Assembly: GCF_947242115.1 (NCBI RefSeq) | Contig: NC_074728.1 | Span: 6,270,425-6,334,424, forward strand | DNA length: 64,000 nucleotides | Origin: Biomphalaria glabrata | Lineage: Eukaryota; Mollusca; Gastropoda; Planorbidae | Direction of reading: 5' to 3' | Shown here: piece after piece, positions 54,301 through 64,000 of the stretch | Position numbering within the stretch: the first letter of the stretch is position 1 | Layout of the letters: every line of letters starts with the position of its first letter | Program-made: the position numbers and the translations under genes | Notes under the pieces: generated by a model | The model's input: only the letters and a program-made list of their open reading frames with translations | The model's database searches: none | What the model was told of the DNA's origin: nothing

Positions 54301-54724
54301 ACCAAACAAGCAAAGAAAAAAATGCTTAAAATTAGAACACGCCACACATCGTCACGTGGCTAGACCAACAGAGTGAAGTGTATACTAAAATGCTAATTAG
54401 TGGGGGTCACCTAAAATTCACAATAGTATCGAGCAATAATACAATATAAGAGTACAGCATCACATGTGGTTACGCAGTCCCAGAGCTGCGACCACATATT
54501 TTGCCACATCTATAATTAGAAATAATTTTTGCCCGAGGTGGTCGAATCAGCCATAAACCTTAGACATGACCAAAAGTTATACGTCTAGGACATGATATAA
54601 ATCTGTATGCATTGGGCATGATACCAAGAATTCATCTTCACGTGACACCGTGTCTCAGGCTCCTAGTGGACATACGCCTTGCGTTGGGCTTCAATATTTC
54701 CCTTTTAATTTTGTTAGTAAAAGT

Positions 54725-55010
54725 CCGAAGAGTAATGAGGAATGCAGTTTTTTCTGTGGATACGCAACCCCAGCTGCGACCTACATATTTTGCCACATCC
54801 AACGCAGGCAGAACCATTTTCCGCTGGTGGTCGATTTAGATTTTCTTTTGGGTCTCAAATAAGTATCCCGCGGACTTTGACTCCAGCTGTCTCGTTCTCA
54901 AGCCGCCTGCAACCAGGTGCCCTCCTCTAAAGCTATAGGCTCAAAACCGGTTTCATGTTATCTTATAAATTACAGACGTTGCTTCAAAAAATGAGAAGAT
55001 AATTGTGTCA
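54725..55010 (-). mobile_element. LINE B/C fragment, right-arm copy
   Basis: Inverted partner of 45820-46090, with GTCGATTTAGATTTTC, GCAACCAGGTGCCCTC and the family C end. Confidence 0.65.
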
Positions 55011-55423
55011 TACGTGATTCCATGTGTAGTCGTGCATGTTAATTACAGGCTTCTACTTCTAGCAGGACACGTATACCTGTCTGATTCTGGCAACACGTTC
55101 CAAGCCTAAAAGGCACTAGGAAAAATTTTGGTCGGGGTCTGAATATTTTTATTTTTATTTTAAGTTCTGGTTTGCTACTTTACATTGTTCTTGCGTTAGC
55201 CTAGTCGAATCTCTTTTGCTGTACCATTGTCTTGTTCTTGATCTAGACTAGTCGAATCTCTCTTTTTTTTTTTGTCCTGAAGTGTCTCATCATATTGATA
55301 GATCGGCGGATAAATAAATAACAAAAGATAGTCAATAGTGGAAGTTAGTATCGATGTTTTAAATCGTGATAGCGCTTTTAGAAAGTCAATAGATACAGCG
55401 AAGCAGGAAATGAACTTTCAATC

Positions 55424-58400
55424 CTAAATAACGTATCCTTCGCTTCGAAACACAATTTTACTCTCGTTCTTATATTGATGTGTAAAAGATTGACCGTACA
55501 ACATTCCGACTGCATCTCTGAGATTCATGTTGGCCAGTCTACAATCTTCACCAGTGAACTCAAATTCGCTATGCCACTGGGTGGCCTTAACGACTAGCGT
55601 GTTCCCAAACATGCAATTAAATCTAACTTCTTTTAGTAGGCTTTTAAAATGGTTAAGCTCATCAAAGAACTCTTTATTTTGACTCTTTAGCATTGAGGCA
55701 AACTTTGACCTGAAGAACGAATACAGAGCGTGATCCAACGGACTGAATTCTTTATAGAGCATTCTATCTTCCTCAGTGTAAGGCAATATTCTCTTTCGGG
55801 AATTTTCGTTCATCGGGATATACAAGATGTCTTTCAATTCCCAGCACAGGAGGCGTTTCAACATCAAGAGACTCTCGTCAAAGTATTCAAGGATCATGAC
55901 GAGAGAGAAGTCTTTATCCAAAGTCTCTAAATATTCTTGAAACCTTGTCGTCTCCAGATGCTCCTCCCTGATCCCTAAATCTGCGGATTGAGAATTCCTG
56001 ATGATCGTAAAGTTAGTACCATTACTGCTGTAGAAGTAAGGGTCTTTCAAAAACGAAGAAATCGGATTGGACGGGTCAAACGTACCCGGCGCCTTGGCCA
56101 CAAAATATTTCTCGATCTTGTAGTACTCGTAAGCGGACTTCAAATGCGAAAACGGTTCTCGCAAGATTGTAATGTAAGTGCTGTTCTTCGGCATGATCTG
56201 TTGGAAGAATGTCCGGTTGTAGACAGCATGGTGTGTCACGATGTTATATTCTTGCCCGTCCGGTATAGGGTAAATACAATCTTCAGTCATCACCTCGCCT
56301 GGAATTGAAATGTGGTTCAAAAGTCTCTGAAATATGGCTCGGTTTGGCAGAGCAAAGTTTAATTTGCGGACAAGTCCGTATCTAAATATGATGTTCGCTA
56401 CTGTGGAACTTCCCGTTTTGTGAGTCTTGATGAAGACTACGTTCTTGGCGGGAGGGCATGTGCTTGCCCTTGGAGAAGGCTTTTGTCTCAGGGGAGTAGA
56501 AACTTTAAGCGTTTCAAATGGGGTAATTCTAAAAGCGTGCACTTGGAGTTGGCTTTTTAGGATTGCTACAGATATAGCTAAGCTTGACAATGCCAGAACG
56601 ACCAGAAGAGTCCTGAAATAAAAATAAAACAAAATATTATTTTATTATTAGTCAGAGTATTTTTTTCTATTGTATTTATCAATACATCTTTTGACATCTA
56701 AACAATTTGGCACTATAGAAAAAAAGCTTTTAATTATACATATCTTTGATATTCATCAAAAACTTTCTAAACTTTTAACTCGTCAATTACATTTTTAGCG
56801 GACCCGAAAGGGGAAAAGACGCTATTAGTTTTGTGTGGAATGTCTGTCCGTCCGTCTGTTCGCTGTCCGTACGTCCCGTTTAGATCTCGTAAACTAGAAA
56901 AGATAGTAAAAATCCGACATTATAGTATTTTAGACCATTCAAAATTTTGATGCAACGGCTATTTCTCTTTTCTGATATTTAAAAATCTAATTTTTCAAAT
57001 CACTTATGCAAGCAGTTTTTTAATAAACATACACCACTTTTACAACTAGTCACTATTTAAAAAGTAACAAACACAGAAGGCTCTTTAGTATTGGAAATGA
57101 TAACGTAGCATATTTTCAACAAATTTATGCAAATGGTTTTCGATTTTTTGTCAAAAATTCATTTGTTTTACATTTGTATTGTTAAGCTATGTAGGTTCTG
57201 TTATATTGTTTACTACGTTTATACATAAAGATTTTTACTTTTTACTTTAAAGAGAAATAAATCTATTTAGTATGCATATAAGTTGGACATAATTTAAAAC
57301 AAAAAATTAATAAGTAGTTTCTCATATCTCGAGAATTGTTTAGTACAATCACACAGTACCATAAATAATATTTATTATTATTTTTTTTTCAAGGAATAAG
57401 ACATTGTCCAATTACAAAACAAATAGAGCAATTATATATTCATTATAAGATACTAGTTAGGCCAGGTTGACATCTAACTTCACATTCACTTTCACCTATC
57501 ATTTGGTCTGTGGACCGTTGGGGCACAACACAAGATCCGTCAACCTTATTTCTCCATTCTTCTCTGTCATTTGTCTTTAATAGAATTTCGTTTTGATGTT
57601 CTTTCTGAAAATATTGAAACCTGCCTTTTTACAAGCCTGGATGGACCACTTCAGGGGCCGATTTTGAGTACCATTGTCAGTTTTCGCGTTAGACAAGTCG
57701 AATCTCTCTTGCTGTACCATTGTCTTGTTGACGTATGTAAGGATAAATAGGCCCGCTACAAGACGTTTTCCTATATCTTTCGAAGACAATGATTGCTCTT
57801 TAGACGATAAAGATCGATCTTTTGACGACTAAGATGGATCTTTCGTTGATTAAGATGGATCTTTCGATGATTAAGATGGATCTTTCGATGATTAAGATGG
57901 ATCTTTCGTTGATTAAGATGGATCTTTCGTTGATTAAGATGGATCTTTCAATAAATAAGATCAAATACAAAGGTACTTCACTTCATTGCAGCTTTTCGAA
58001 CAATTTAGTTTCTGCTCGTTCGATTGTATTCTCAATGTAACTTAATTTGACTTGCTTTGACTAGAATAAATATTTCGATGTACACGTCAGTAGAATGCAT
58101 TTATGGAGAGCAGAATGTTGGAAAATATCTGAAGCTGGGGGCTCCGCCAGTGTCCTTCGCTTTCTAATAGTTAATAATAAAAAACTTTAATTTTTTTATC
58201 GGTCATCGCTGGGGGTGGCAGAAGTAATAGTTTGAGAAACCCTGACCATTGGTATATAGAATCTTTTTAAGGTCGTCTTTTTGTTTAAGTCAATAGGATG
58301 AAATCCGAGCCCTGCATTTAAGATCGAATATCTTTCTACAAAAATAAATAATGTTTTTTTTTTCACTGAAATATTGAAGTGTTAATAAACATTTTGTGAG

Positions 58401-58558
58401 CTCAAAGCACTTCTAAAATCAACAAAACCAAAACAGAGTTTAAAATATCTAAGACAAAAAAAAAATAAATAAATAAAACCATAATGATACCTCCGACATG
58501 ATGTCCTCAGTAGACAACTTCGCAGATCTCGACTGTCTTTTTCTATCTCAAGCAACAT
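55424..58558 (-). CDS. Galactose-3-O-sulfotransferase-like protein, copy 2
   Basis: Minus-strand gene with exon 1 at 58491-58558 and exon 2 at 55424-56612 (418 aa). Its structure, splice sites and phase are as in copy 1. Exon 1 reads MLLEIEKDSRDLRSC and then LLRTSCR. The signal-anchor, the FIKTHKTGSSTVANI loop and the ITILREPFSHLK region are unchanged. By eye about 18 of 418 residues differ from copy 1, most in the stem after the membrane helix (for example HAFRITPFETLKVS for HAFRITAFETFKVF) and near the C-terminus (HQYKNESK for HQHITESK). The catalytic parts are the same. No stop or frameshift is seen, so both copies look usable. The intron is 1878 bp against 1357 bp in copy 1. The two genes converge, with about 10 kb between their stop codons. 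Confidence 0.87.
56690..57665. repeat. Arm-specific insertion in the intron of copy 2
   Basis: It is absent from the intron of copy 1. It contains an inverted family H repeat (56780-56940) and a direct copy of block 26926-27325 with its LINE A end (57270-57665). No exon is visible. Confidence 0.65.
57815..57960. repeat. 22-bp tandem repeat in intron of copy 2
   Basis: About seven units resembling GATGGATCTTTCGATGATTAA, inverted partner of 43385-43535. Confidence 0.85.
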
Positions 58559-58624
58559 TTCCTTTTGTTTACCTTTGAAAAAAAAAAGATGTTTATTTTG
58601 ATGTCATTTCACTTCCACTATGAT

Positions 58625-60010
58625 ATTTAATGGCTGTTAAATAGCGAAGTAAAATGTCTATCCATTGCAACATTTAATGGCTGTTTTATGCCCAATCATT
58701 ATCTTTATCCATTGCAACATTTAATGGCTGTTAGAAAGCCACGTAAAATTCCCTATCCATTGCAACATTAATGGCTGTTAGATGGCCACGTAAAATTCCC
58801 TATCCATTGCGACATTAATGGCTGTTAGATGGCCACGTAAAATTCCCTGTCCATTGCAACATTTAATGGCTGTTAGATAGCCACGTAAAATTCCCTATCC
58901 ATTGCAACATTAATGGCTGTTAGATGGCCACGTAAAATTCCCTGTCCATTGCAACATTAATGGCTGTTAGATGGCCACGTAAAATTCCCTATCCATTGCG
59001 ACATTAATGGCTGTTAGATGGCCACGTAAAATTCCCTATCCATTGCGACATTTAATGGCTGTTAGATAGCCACGTAAAATTCCCTATCCATTGCGACATT
59101 AATGGCTGTTAGATGGCCACGTAAAATTCCCTATCCATTGCAACATTAATGGCTGTTAGATGGCCACGTAAAATTCCCTATCCATTGCGACATTAATGGC
59201 TGTTAGATAGCCACGTAAAATTCCCTATCCATTGCAACATTTAATAGCTGTTAGATGGCCAAGTAAAATTCCCTATCCATTGCGACATTAATGGCTGTTA
59301 GATGGCCACGTAAAATTCCCTATCCATTGCGACATTAATGGCTGTTAGATGGCCACGTAAAATTCCCTGTCCATTGCAACATTTAATAGCTGTTAGATGG
59401 CCACGTAAAATTCCCTATCCATTGCGACATTAATGGCTGTTAGATGGCCACGTAAAATTCCCTGTCCATTGCAACATTTAATGGCTGTTAGATGGCCACG
59501 TAAAATTCCCTATCCATTGCGACATTAATGGCTGTTAGATGGCCACGTAAAATTCCCTATCCATTGCGACATTAATGGCTGTTAGATGGCCACGTAAAAT
59601 TCCCTATCCATTGCGACATTAATGGCTGTTAAATGGCCACGTAAAATTCCCTATCCATTGCAACATTTAATGGCTGTTAGATGGCCACGTAAAATTCCCT
59701 ATCCATTGCGACATTAATGGCTGTTAGATTGCCACGTAAAATTCCCTATCAATTGCGACATTAATGGCTGTTAGATGGCCACGTAAAATTCCCTATCCAT
59801 TGCGACATTAATGGCTGTTAGATGGCCACGTAAAATTCCCTATCCATTGCAACATTTAATGGCTGTTAGATGGCCACGTAAAATTCCCTATCCATTGCAA
59901 CATTTAATGGCTATCATTTGGCCAAGCAAAATATTCACTTTTCATTGCGACATTTAATGGCTGATAGATGGCCCAACAAAATCTCTACTCATTGCGACAT
60001 GTAATGGCGG
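58625..60010. repeat. 47/48-bp minisatellite upstream of sulfotransferase copy 2, 29 units
   Basis: The unit has the words ATGGCTGTTAGATGGCCACG, TAAAATTCCCTATCC and ATTGCGACATTA. Units of 47 (CATTAATGG) and 48 bp (CATTTAATGG) are mixed, and Ctg/Cta and GCGA/GCAA variants recur in blocks. The array starts about 67 bp before the start codon of the minus-strand gene. Confidence 0.93.
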
Positions 60011-60079
60011 TTAGATGTTTCGAAGTATGTTGGACCCCCCCCCCCCCCCCATCCATCAAACACCAACAAAGAGAGAAAA

Positions 60080-60300
60080 CAAAGACAGAAATGAGGCTGG
60101 ATTAGCATGGCAGGCTCTGGACAGGAACCCACAGTGGGAAGAGAAAGGCTAGGAGTCGAAAAAAAAACATGGAGAAGATGGGAAGACCAAGAAGAAAAGA
60201 TGCCAGGATTGGCAATGACCCATCATAGGGGAATAGCCCAGAACAATGGCGAAGTAGTCCTACTGTTGCGGCCATAGTTTCCACTGGAAAACAAATGTCA
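60080..60300 (+). mobile_element. LINE C-terminal fragment (family E kin)
   Basis: The plus strand reads AWQALDRNPQWEEK, and in other frames NPSSGE/RTMAK and CCGHSFHWKTN. These are the WNPQG end and the short tail of this LINE group. It is decayed. It is present only in the right arm. Confidence 0.6.
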
Positions 60301-60747
60301 AGTAAGAAATCAATTAAGTTACAGAAAATTATTTAAAAAAAGATAACGGTCTCCAAAAAAAAAGTATTTAAGGATCTAAACATGATCAATGGTCCTCAGG
60401 TCAAGTCCTTCTACCCGTAAGGTCATTGTGTTGCCCACACTACATCCTTGCAAAAAGTTGGCAAAAAATAAAGAAAAACTGAGTGGTACATTGACCTAGC
60501 ACACAGATCAGCAGTAAACAACCTTTATCGTCTCGAGGGACATAGAAGCTTCCCTTACCGCAAAAAATCGTCTGGTGTAGTCCAATGGAAAAGGGCCTCT
60601 GAGACTTTGCAATGAGGGCAGACTTTTTGAGGACCGGATATGGTCCACGGCCATAGGTACGTCGTCACTGGCATACACCGATAGATTTTAAAGCTATTAT
60701 TGTAAATCTATTTCTTCTTCTAGAAAAAAAAAGTAAAGTTCCTCATT
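60301..60747. other. Arm sequence shared with 41960-42120, no gene
   Basis: CATATCCGGTCC-type and TCGTCTGGTGTAGTCC words pair with the left arm. No exon is visible. Confidence 0.5.
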
Positions 60748-60955
60748 CAGACGACTCGGTCTAGTTGATGTAAAGGTCATGTTGTCTCTTGGCTCACTGT
60801 TAAGGAGGGTGTCATGTAGCCAGTACAACGACCAACCGCCATTACTTTTCCCCAACTAACGTCAGATACCCATATTAGTATGGCGGACTCAGAGGCGCCA
60901 TAAAGATCATGAAATTACAAATTCGAATCTTCACCAGGATTCGAACATGACTGTC
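60748..60955 (-). mobile_element. SINE family 1 copy, right arm
   Basis: Tail to B box on the minus strand (CTTCACCAGGATTCGAAC at the right end). Partner of 41830-41985. The head is missing. Confidence 0.8.
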
Positions 60956-60957
60956 TG

Positions 60958-61361
60958 TCTGTATTTATGGTAAAAAAAGTTTGCACACATTATTTCTCCC
61001 ACACCCAATCTCTGATTAAGCAGAGATTAAAGAAGAAAGGATCATATACACATTCTCCAAGATACCCCCTTCTTCCCTTCCCCTTTTACCACTAGTCCAG
61101 ACAAGTGATAGGATCATAGCGCATTAAGAAAGCTAAATACTAAACAACAAACAATTGGTAAAAATATGTCTGATCGCGCAGATTTATTATTATAGATCAA
61201 TCATACATATAATTTCATGACTGATCCAAACTAATGGATACGATTACACTTAATATAAGCTTTGTTTTTTTTTTGTAAATAATTTTTTTTTGTTCTTCTT
61301 GTTATTCAGTTAGCAAAACTTCATTTTAATGTCCCTAACTTTGTTTAAAAAAAACAAAAAA
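60958..61361. repeat. Dispersed family G, right-arm copy
   Basis: An uninterrupted run through CTGTCTGTATTTATGG, CACACATTATTTCTCCC, TGATAGGATCATAGCG and CCAAACTAATGGATACG. In the left arm the same sequence is split by the Gypsy fossil and by the family X block. Confidence 0.75.
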
Positions 61362-61625
61362 GAGGCCCGGTGGTAAGGCGCTTGGCTTCCGAACAGGGGG
61401 GTCCCGGGTTCGAATCCTGGTGAAGACTGGGATTTTTAATTTTCCGGATCTTTCGGTGCCTCTGAGTCCACCCAGTTCTAATGGGTACCTGACATGAGTT
61501 GGGGAAAAGTAAAGGCGGTTGGTCGTTGTGCTGACCACATGACACACTCGTTAACCGTGGGCCACAGAAACTGAAGACTTTTACATCATCTGCCCCATAG
61601 ATCGCAAGATCTGAAAGGGGAGACT
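61362..61625 (+). mobile_element. tRNA-derived SINE (family 1), complete copy
   Basis: Head GGCCCGGTGGTAAGGCGC, B box GGGTTCGAATCCTGG, body GTGAAGACTGGGATTTT through GACCACATGACAC, tail GATCGCAAGATCTGAAAGGGG. Partner of 29020-29172. Confidence 0.9.
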
Positions 61626-62393
61626 TTTTAAAAACAAATTTTTAGTTTATAGTGAAATCTAGAATACACTTCAAATCTCTGAAATAAAACTTTTCTATAT
61701 TTTGTCCATCGGATAAACTAAAAGGCTAGCTATGTATAGTAATCCACCATGAAGAAAATCTCCAATGTGTATTGATTATTTCTTACATTTTTCAGATAGT
61801 ATTTTTTTTTTGTTTAATTAAATAGCGAACTTACCGATATTTCGTCGTCCGTTTGGTTTCCAAAGTTTAGTAAATATATAATAAAATAAGCGAATAAAAC
61901 TCATCTCGTATTTCTAAGTCGTCCATACAAATTTTTGAATATTTTTTTAAATTTTTAATCGCCTTTGTGTTCGGGATTTATTGTTTAAGGACAATACTTT
62001 TCAACTTTAAGCACAGATATTACCAGCCTAAACACATAAATTATCTGATTATATTTGGAAGTATACACCTATAAACATTAATTGAAAGTATTAGATAAAC
62101 AACAAATTGATGTTGTGTTTCTGATTTTGGTGATATCCAATTATTCTTTACATAATATCTACCTCAATATTGTTTTAGCCTCCTCAACGTATTGAGCTCA
62201 TGTTGCTATGACCTTTTAACTATGACCTAGCTGTACAATGGTAATAATTACCATTTAATGGTAATGTAATAATTATGATAGTGTCAGCGAATTGTATATA
62301 ATTCATGAAAGTTTTTTTTTTAATTTTTGTTGTTTTTTTTTAAAGCTGTGGCAACACCTGGTAATTTAATTGTCTATTTGGTTCACTGACGGA

Positions 62394-62599
62394 CAGTGGC
62401 GTAGCTTGGGGGGGGAGGAGGGGGGGAGAGGGGGGGAAGAATAAAAAAAATCCCCTTATGCCCCCACGTGAGGGGGCGCTCCCAAATGAGTGTTCGACAT
62501 TTTTTTTTACATTAAATATAAAAAAAAATTACTTAAAATACAGGGGCCTCCAAAGAGGTCATGCCCCAAAATGATTGCAAATTCCTAGTTGCGCCACTG
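62394..62599. mobile_element. hAT-type MITE, right-arm copy
   Basis: CAGTGGCGTAGCTTGG and TTGCGCCACTG ends. Worn flanks CTGACGGA and CTAGCGGA correspond to the clean duplication at 27798/28001 in the left arm. Confidence 0.8.
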
Positions 62600-62734
62600 C
62601 TAGCGGAACAGAGGCATAGGAGAAATGCATGAGCAACTACACAATGTGTGTGAAAAATTAGTTTATAATTGACATTACATTGATGCTTGTTAAAACAGTA
62701 GGGATGGCTGTCCTTTTATTGAGCCTATAATGGT

Positions 62735-62808
62735 TATTGATCCAGTTATTGATCCAGTTATTGATCCAGTTATTGATCCAGTTATTGATCCAGTTATTGA
62801 TTCACTTA
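62735..62808. repeat. 12-bp tandem repeat
   Basis: About six units of AGTTATTGATCC. The left-arm partner near 27550 has a single unit-like site (AGATCAATAATCG), so the expansion is arm-specific. Confidence 0.85.
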
Positions 62809-63054
62809 AAAAAATCAAGACTATAAGCGAATGGTAAAAGCAAATTATTTTTACAAAGCTTATATCAACTCGCTCTGTTTGTCTGTGTGTCTGTCTGTCT
62901 GGCGAAAATTTTGTACACGTTATTTTTTCCGACAGCCAATGTCAATTATAGCTGAATTTTTTTTGCAAAATTATTTTTTTTACTTAAAAAAAAAACAAAA
63001 CAAAAATCAATTTAAAAACATGGTTACAAAGACAGTTGCATCAGAACTTTGAAT

Positions 63055-63190
63055 GGCCTAAAATATTATTATGTCGGATTTTCACTATCTTTTTTAGTTT
63101 ACGAGATCTAAACGGGACGGACGGTCGGACGGACAGACCTTCCACACAAAACTAATAGTGTCTTTTTCCCTTTCGGGGGCCGATGAAAAT
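63055..63190. repeat. Dispersed repeat family H
   Basis: TTATGTCGGATTTTCACTATC-type sequence, GGACGGACGGTCGGACGG and CACACAAAACTAATAGTGTC. It is the third copy of the family. Confidence 0.6.
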
Positions 63191-63507
63191 TAGCCAATTA
63201 TTAATTTAAAAAAAAAAAGCTATTGGTAATAAATTAATTTGTTTGGTATCTCAAACAAGGAAAAGAAATAGTACTTGACTGAAGCGTAGTATAAGCTGAA
63301 TAAGTCCACTTTCCAAGGGAAAGAAATAGTACTTGACTGAAGTCAATTAGCTGAATTATTCCCCTTTATAGTTTGTCGTGTGAAGCTTATTACAAATTTA
63401 ATTACATTACTGATGAAAACTTATTGATACACTTAATATAAGCTTCTTTTTTAAAGTTTTTTTTTTTTGTATTTTGCTTGTTTGGCAAATTTAACAGCTT
63501 CGATTTC

Positions 63508-63652
63508 TGTTGATATGGTGCACATAGGTGCACTCGTTCAAGATAATAAAAAAGGTTGTTTTCCACCTTGATGTCAGTGGTAGCTGATGTTTGTTTATTG
63601 TTGACCTGTGAGCCAATGTTTTATTTAAAATTGTGGCAGCGATATATTATGT
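63508..63652 (+). mobile_element. LTR of a diverged relative of the 30-kb Gypsy element
   Basis: TGTTGATATGGTGCACATAG, GATAATAAAAAAGG, GTTTGTTTATTG and TGTGAGCC line up with the 117-bp LTR, and TGTGGCAGCGATATATTA follows at the primer-site position. It is clearly older or of another subfamily. No element interior is visible up to the end of the window. Confidence 0.7.
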
Positions 63653-63920
63653 GAGACACTTAGTTAGTATTATAAAGTTTGTATAGAGGCGCACCATAGT
63701 TGACAGACATTGAACGCGACTTTAGTGACGTCACAACTTAACTGGGTTAGCGATTATTTATGTAAACATAGTCGGTTGGTGTTAAGACTTCATAGGGATT
63801 ACGTATTTTGTAGACAGAGAGACTCGCCTGTGGTCTTTTCAGTATTAAAAAAAACGGTTTGGACTTAGTTTTTTTTATTTGTTAATTGTGTGAGCTTTGT
63901 CCCGTGTTAGCTAGTCAAGT

Positions 63921-64000
63921 TTCCCTTTCAGACCTTGTGCTCTGGAGGGCAGATGATGTCAAGGTCATTTGATTCTTTGGCCTACGGTTAACGAGGGTGT
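63921..64000 (-). mobile_element. tRNA-derived SINE (family 1), cut by window end
   Basis: Tail and start of body on the minus strand: TCAGACCTTGTGCTC, GGGCAGATGATG and GGTTAACGAGGGTG. Confidence 0.8.

Larger units (their letters stand above)
54290..63030. repeat. Right arm of the large inverted duplication
   Basis: Inverted partner of 27325-46480, about 8.7 kb, without the two big inserted blocks of the left arm. Arm-specific additions here are 56690-57665 (in the intron of copy 2), the longer minisatellite 58625-60010 and a LINE piece at 60080-60300. Confidence 0.88.

Overview
The window looks like nuclear DNA from a gastropod mollusc, probably a freshwater planorbid of the Biomphalaria/Bulinus type. 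I infer this from a Toll-like receptor with a mollusc-style TIR end, galactose-3-O-sulfotransferase genes, introns with GT-AG ends, AT-rich DNA with frequent AGGCCT words, and a very dense set of tRNA-derived SINEs, decayed LINE 3' ends and hAT miniature elements. No species call was checked against a database.

Left third (1-24 kb). A split gene for a small secreted DUF4430/transcobalamin-like protein runs on the plus strand in four exons: 4240-4325, 5156-5359, 8155-8276 and 10110-10198 (166 aa). Its introns hold SINEs, LINE fragments, hAT MITEs and a 60-bp tandem repeat. Downstream lie a 1.1-kb pyrimidine tract, a 2.1-kb hAT element with a LINE inside it, nested MITEs and a 27-bp minisatellite. 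Next come a decayed coding exon of unknown family (19430-19644) and, 19 bp after its stop codon, an uninterrupted 885-aa Toll-like receptor (19664-22321).

Right two thirds (25-63 kb). A large imperfect inverted duplication dominates. The left arm (about 27.3-46.5 kb) and right arm (about 54.3-63.0 kb) each carry a two-exon Gal3ST-type sulfotransferase gene; the genes point toward each other. Copy 1 is 42789-42856 joined to 44214-45402 (+). Copy 2 is 55424-56612 joined to 58491-58558 (-). Both predict 418 aa and differ at about 18 residues by eye. A 47/48-bp minisatellite lies within about 70 bp upstream of each start codon, with about 12 units in copy 1 and 29 in copy 2. A second inverted pair (25.43-26.93 and 46.61-50.13 kb) sits outside and inside the arms.

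The two arms act as built-in before/after pictures of mobile element insertions. The right arm has the empty sites for an 8-kb block of dispersed repeats, which contains a whole-looking Ty3/Gypsy element (30210-34561, identical LTRs) and a Kolobok-like THAP transposon (35531-36816), and for a second, broken Gypsy fossil (37829-41796). The 25-kb segment has the empty site for a 2-kb hAT element (46946-48988). Apart from the sulfotransferase pair, the Toll-like receptor and the DUF4430 gene, I see no other convincing host genes.
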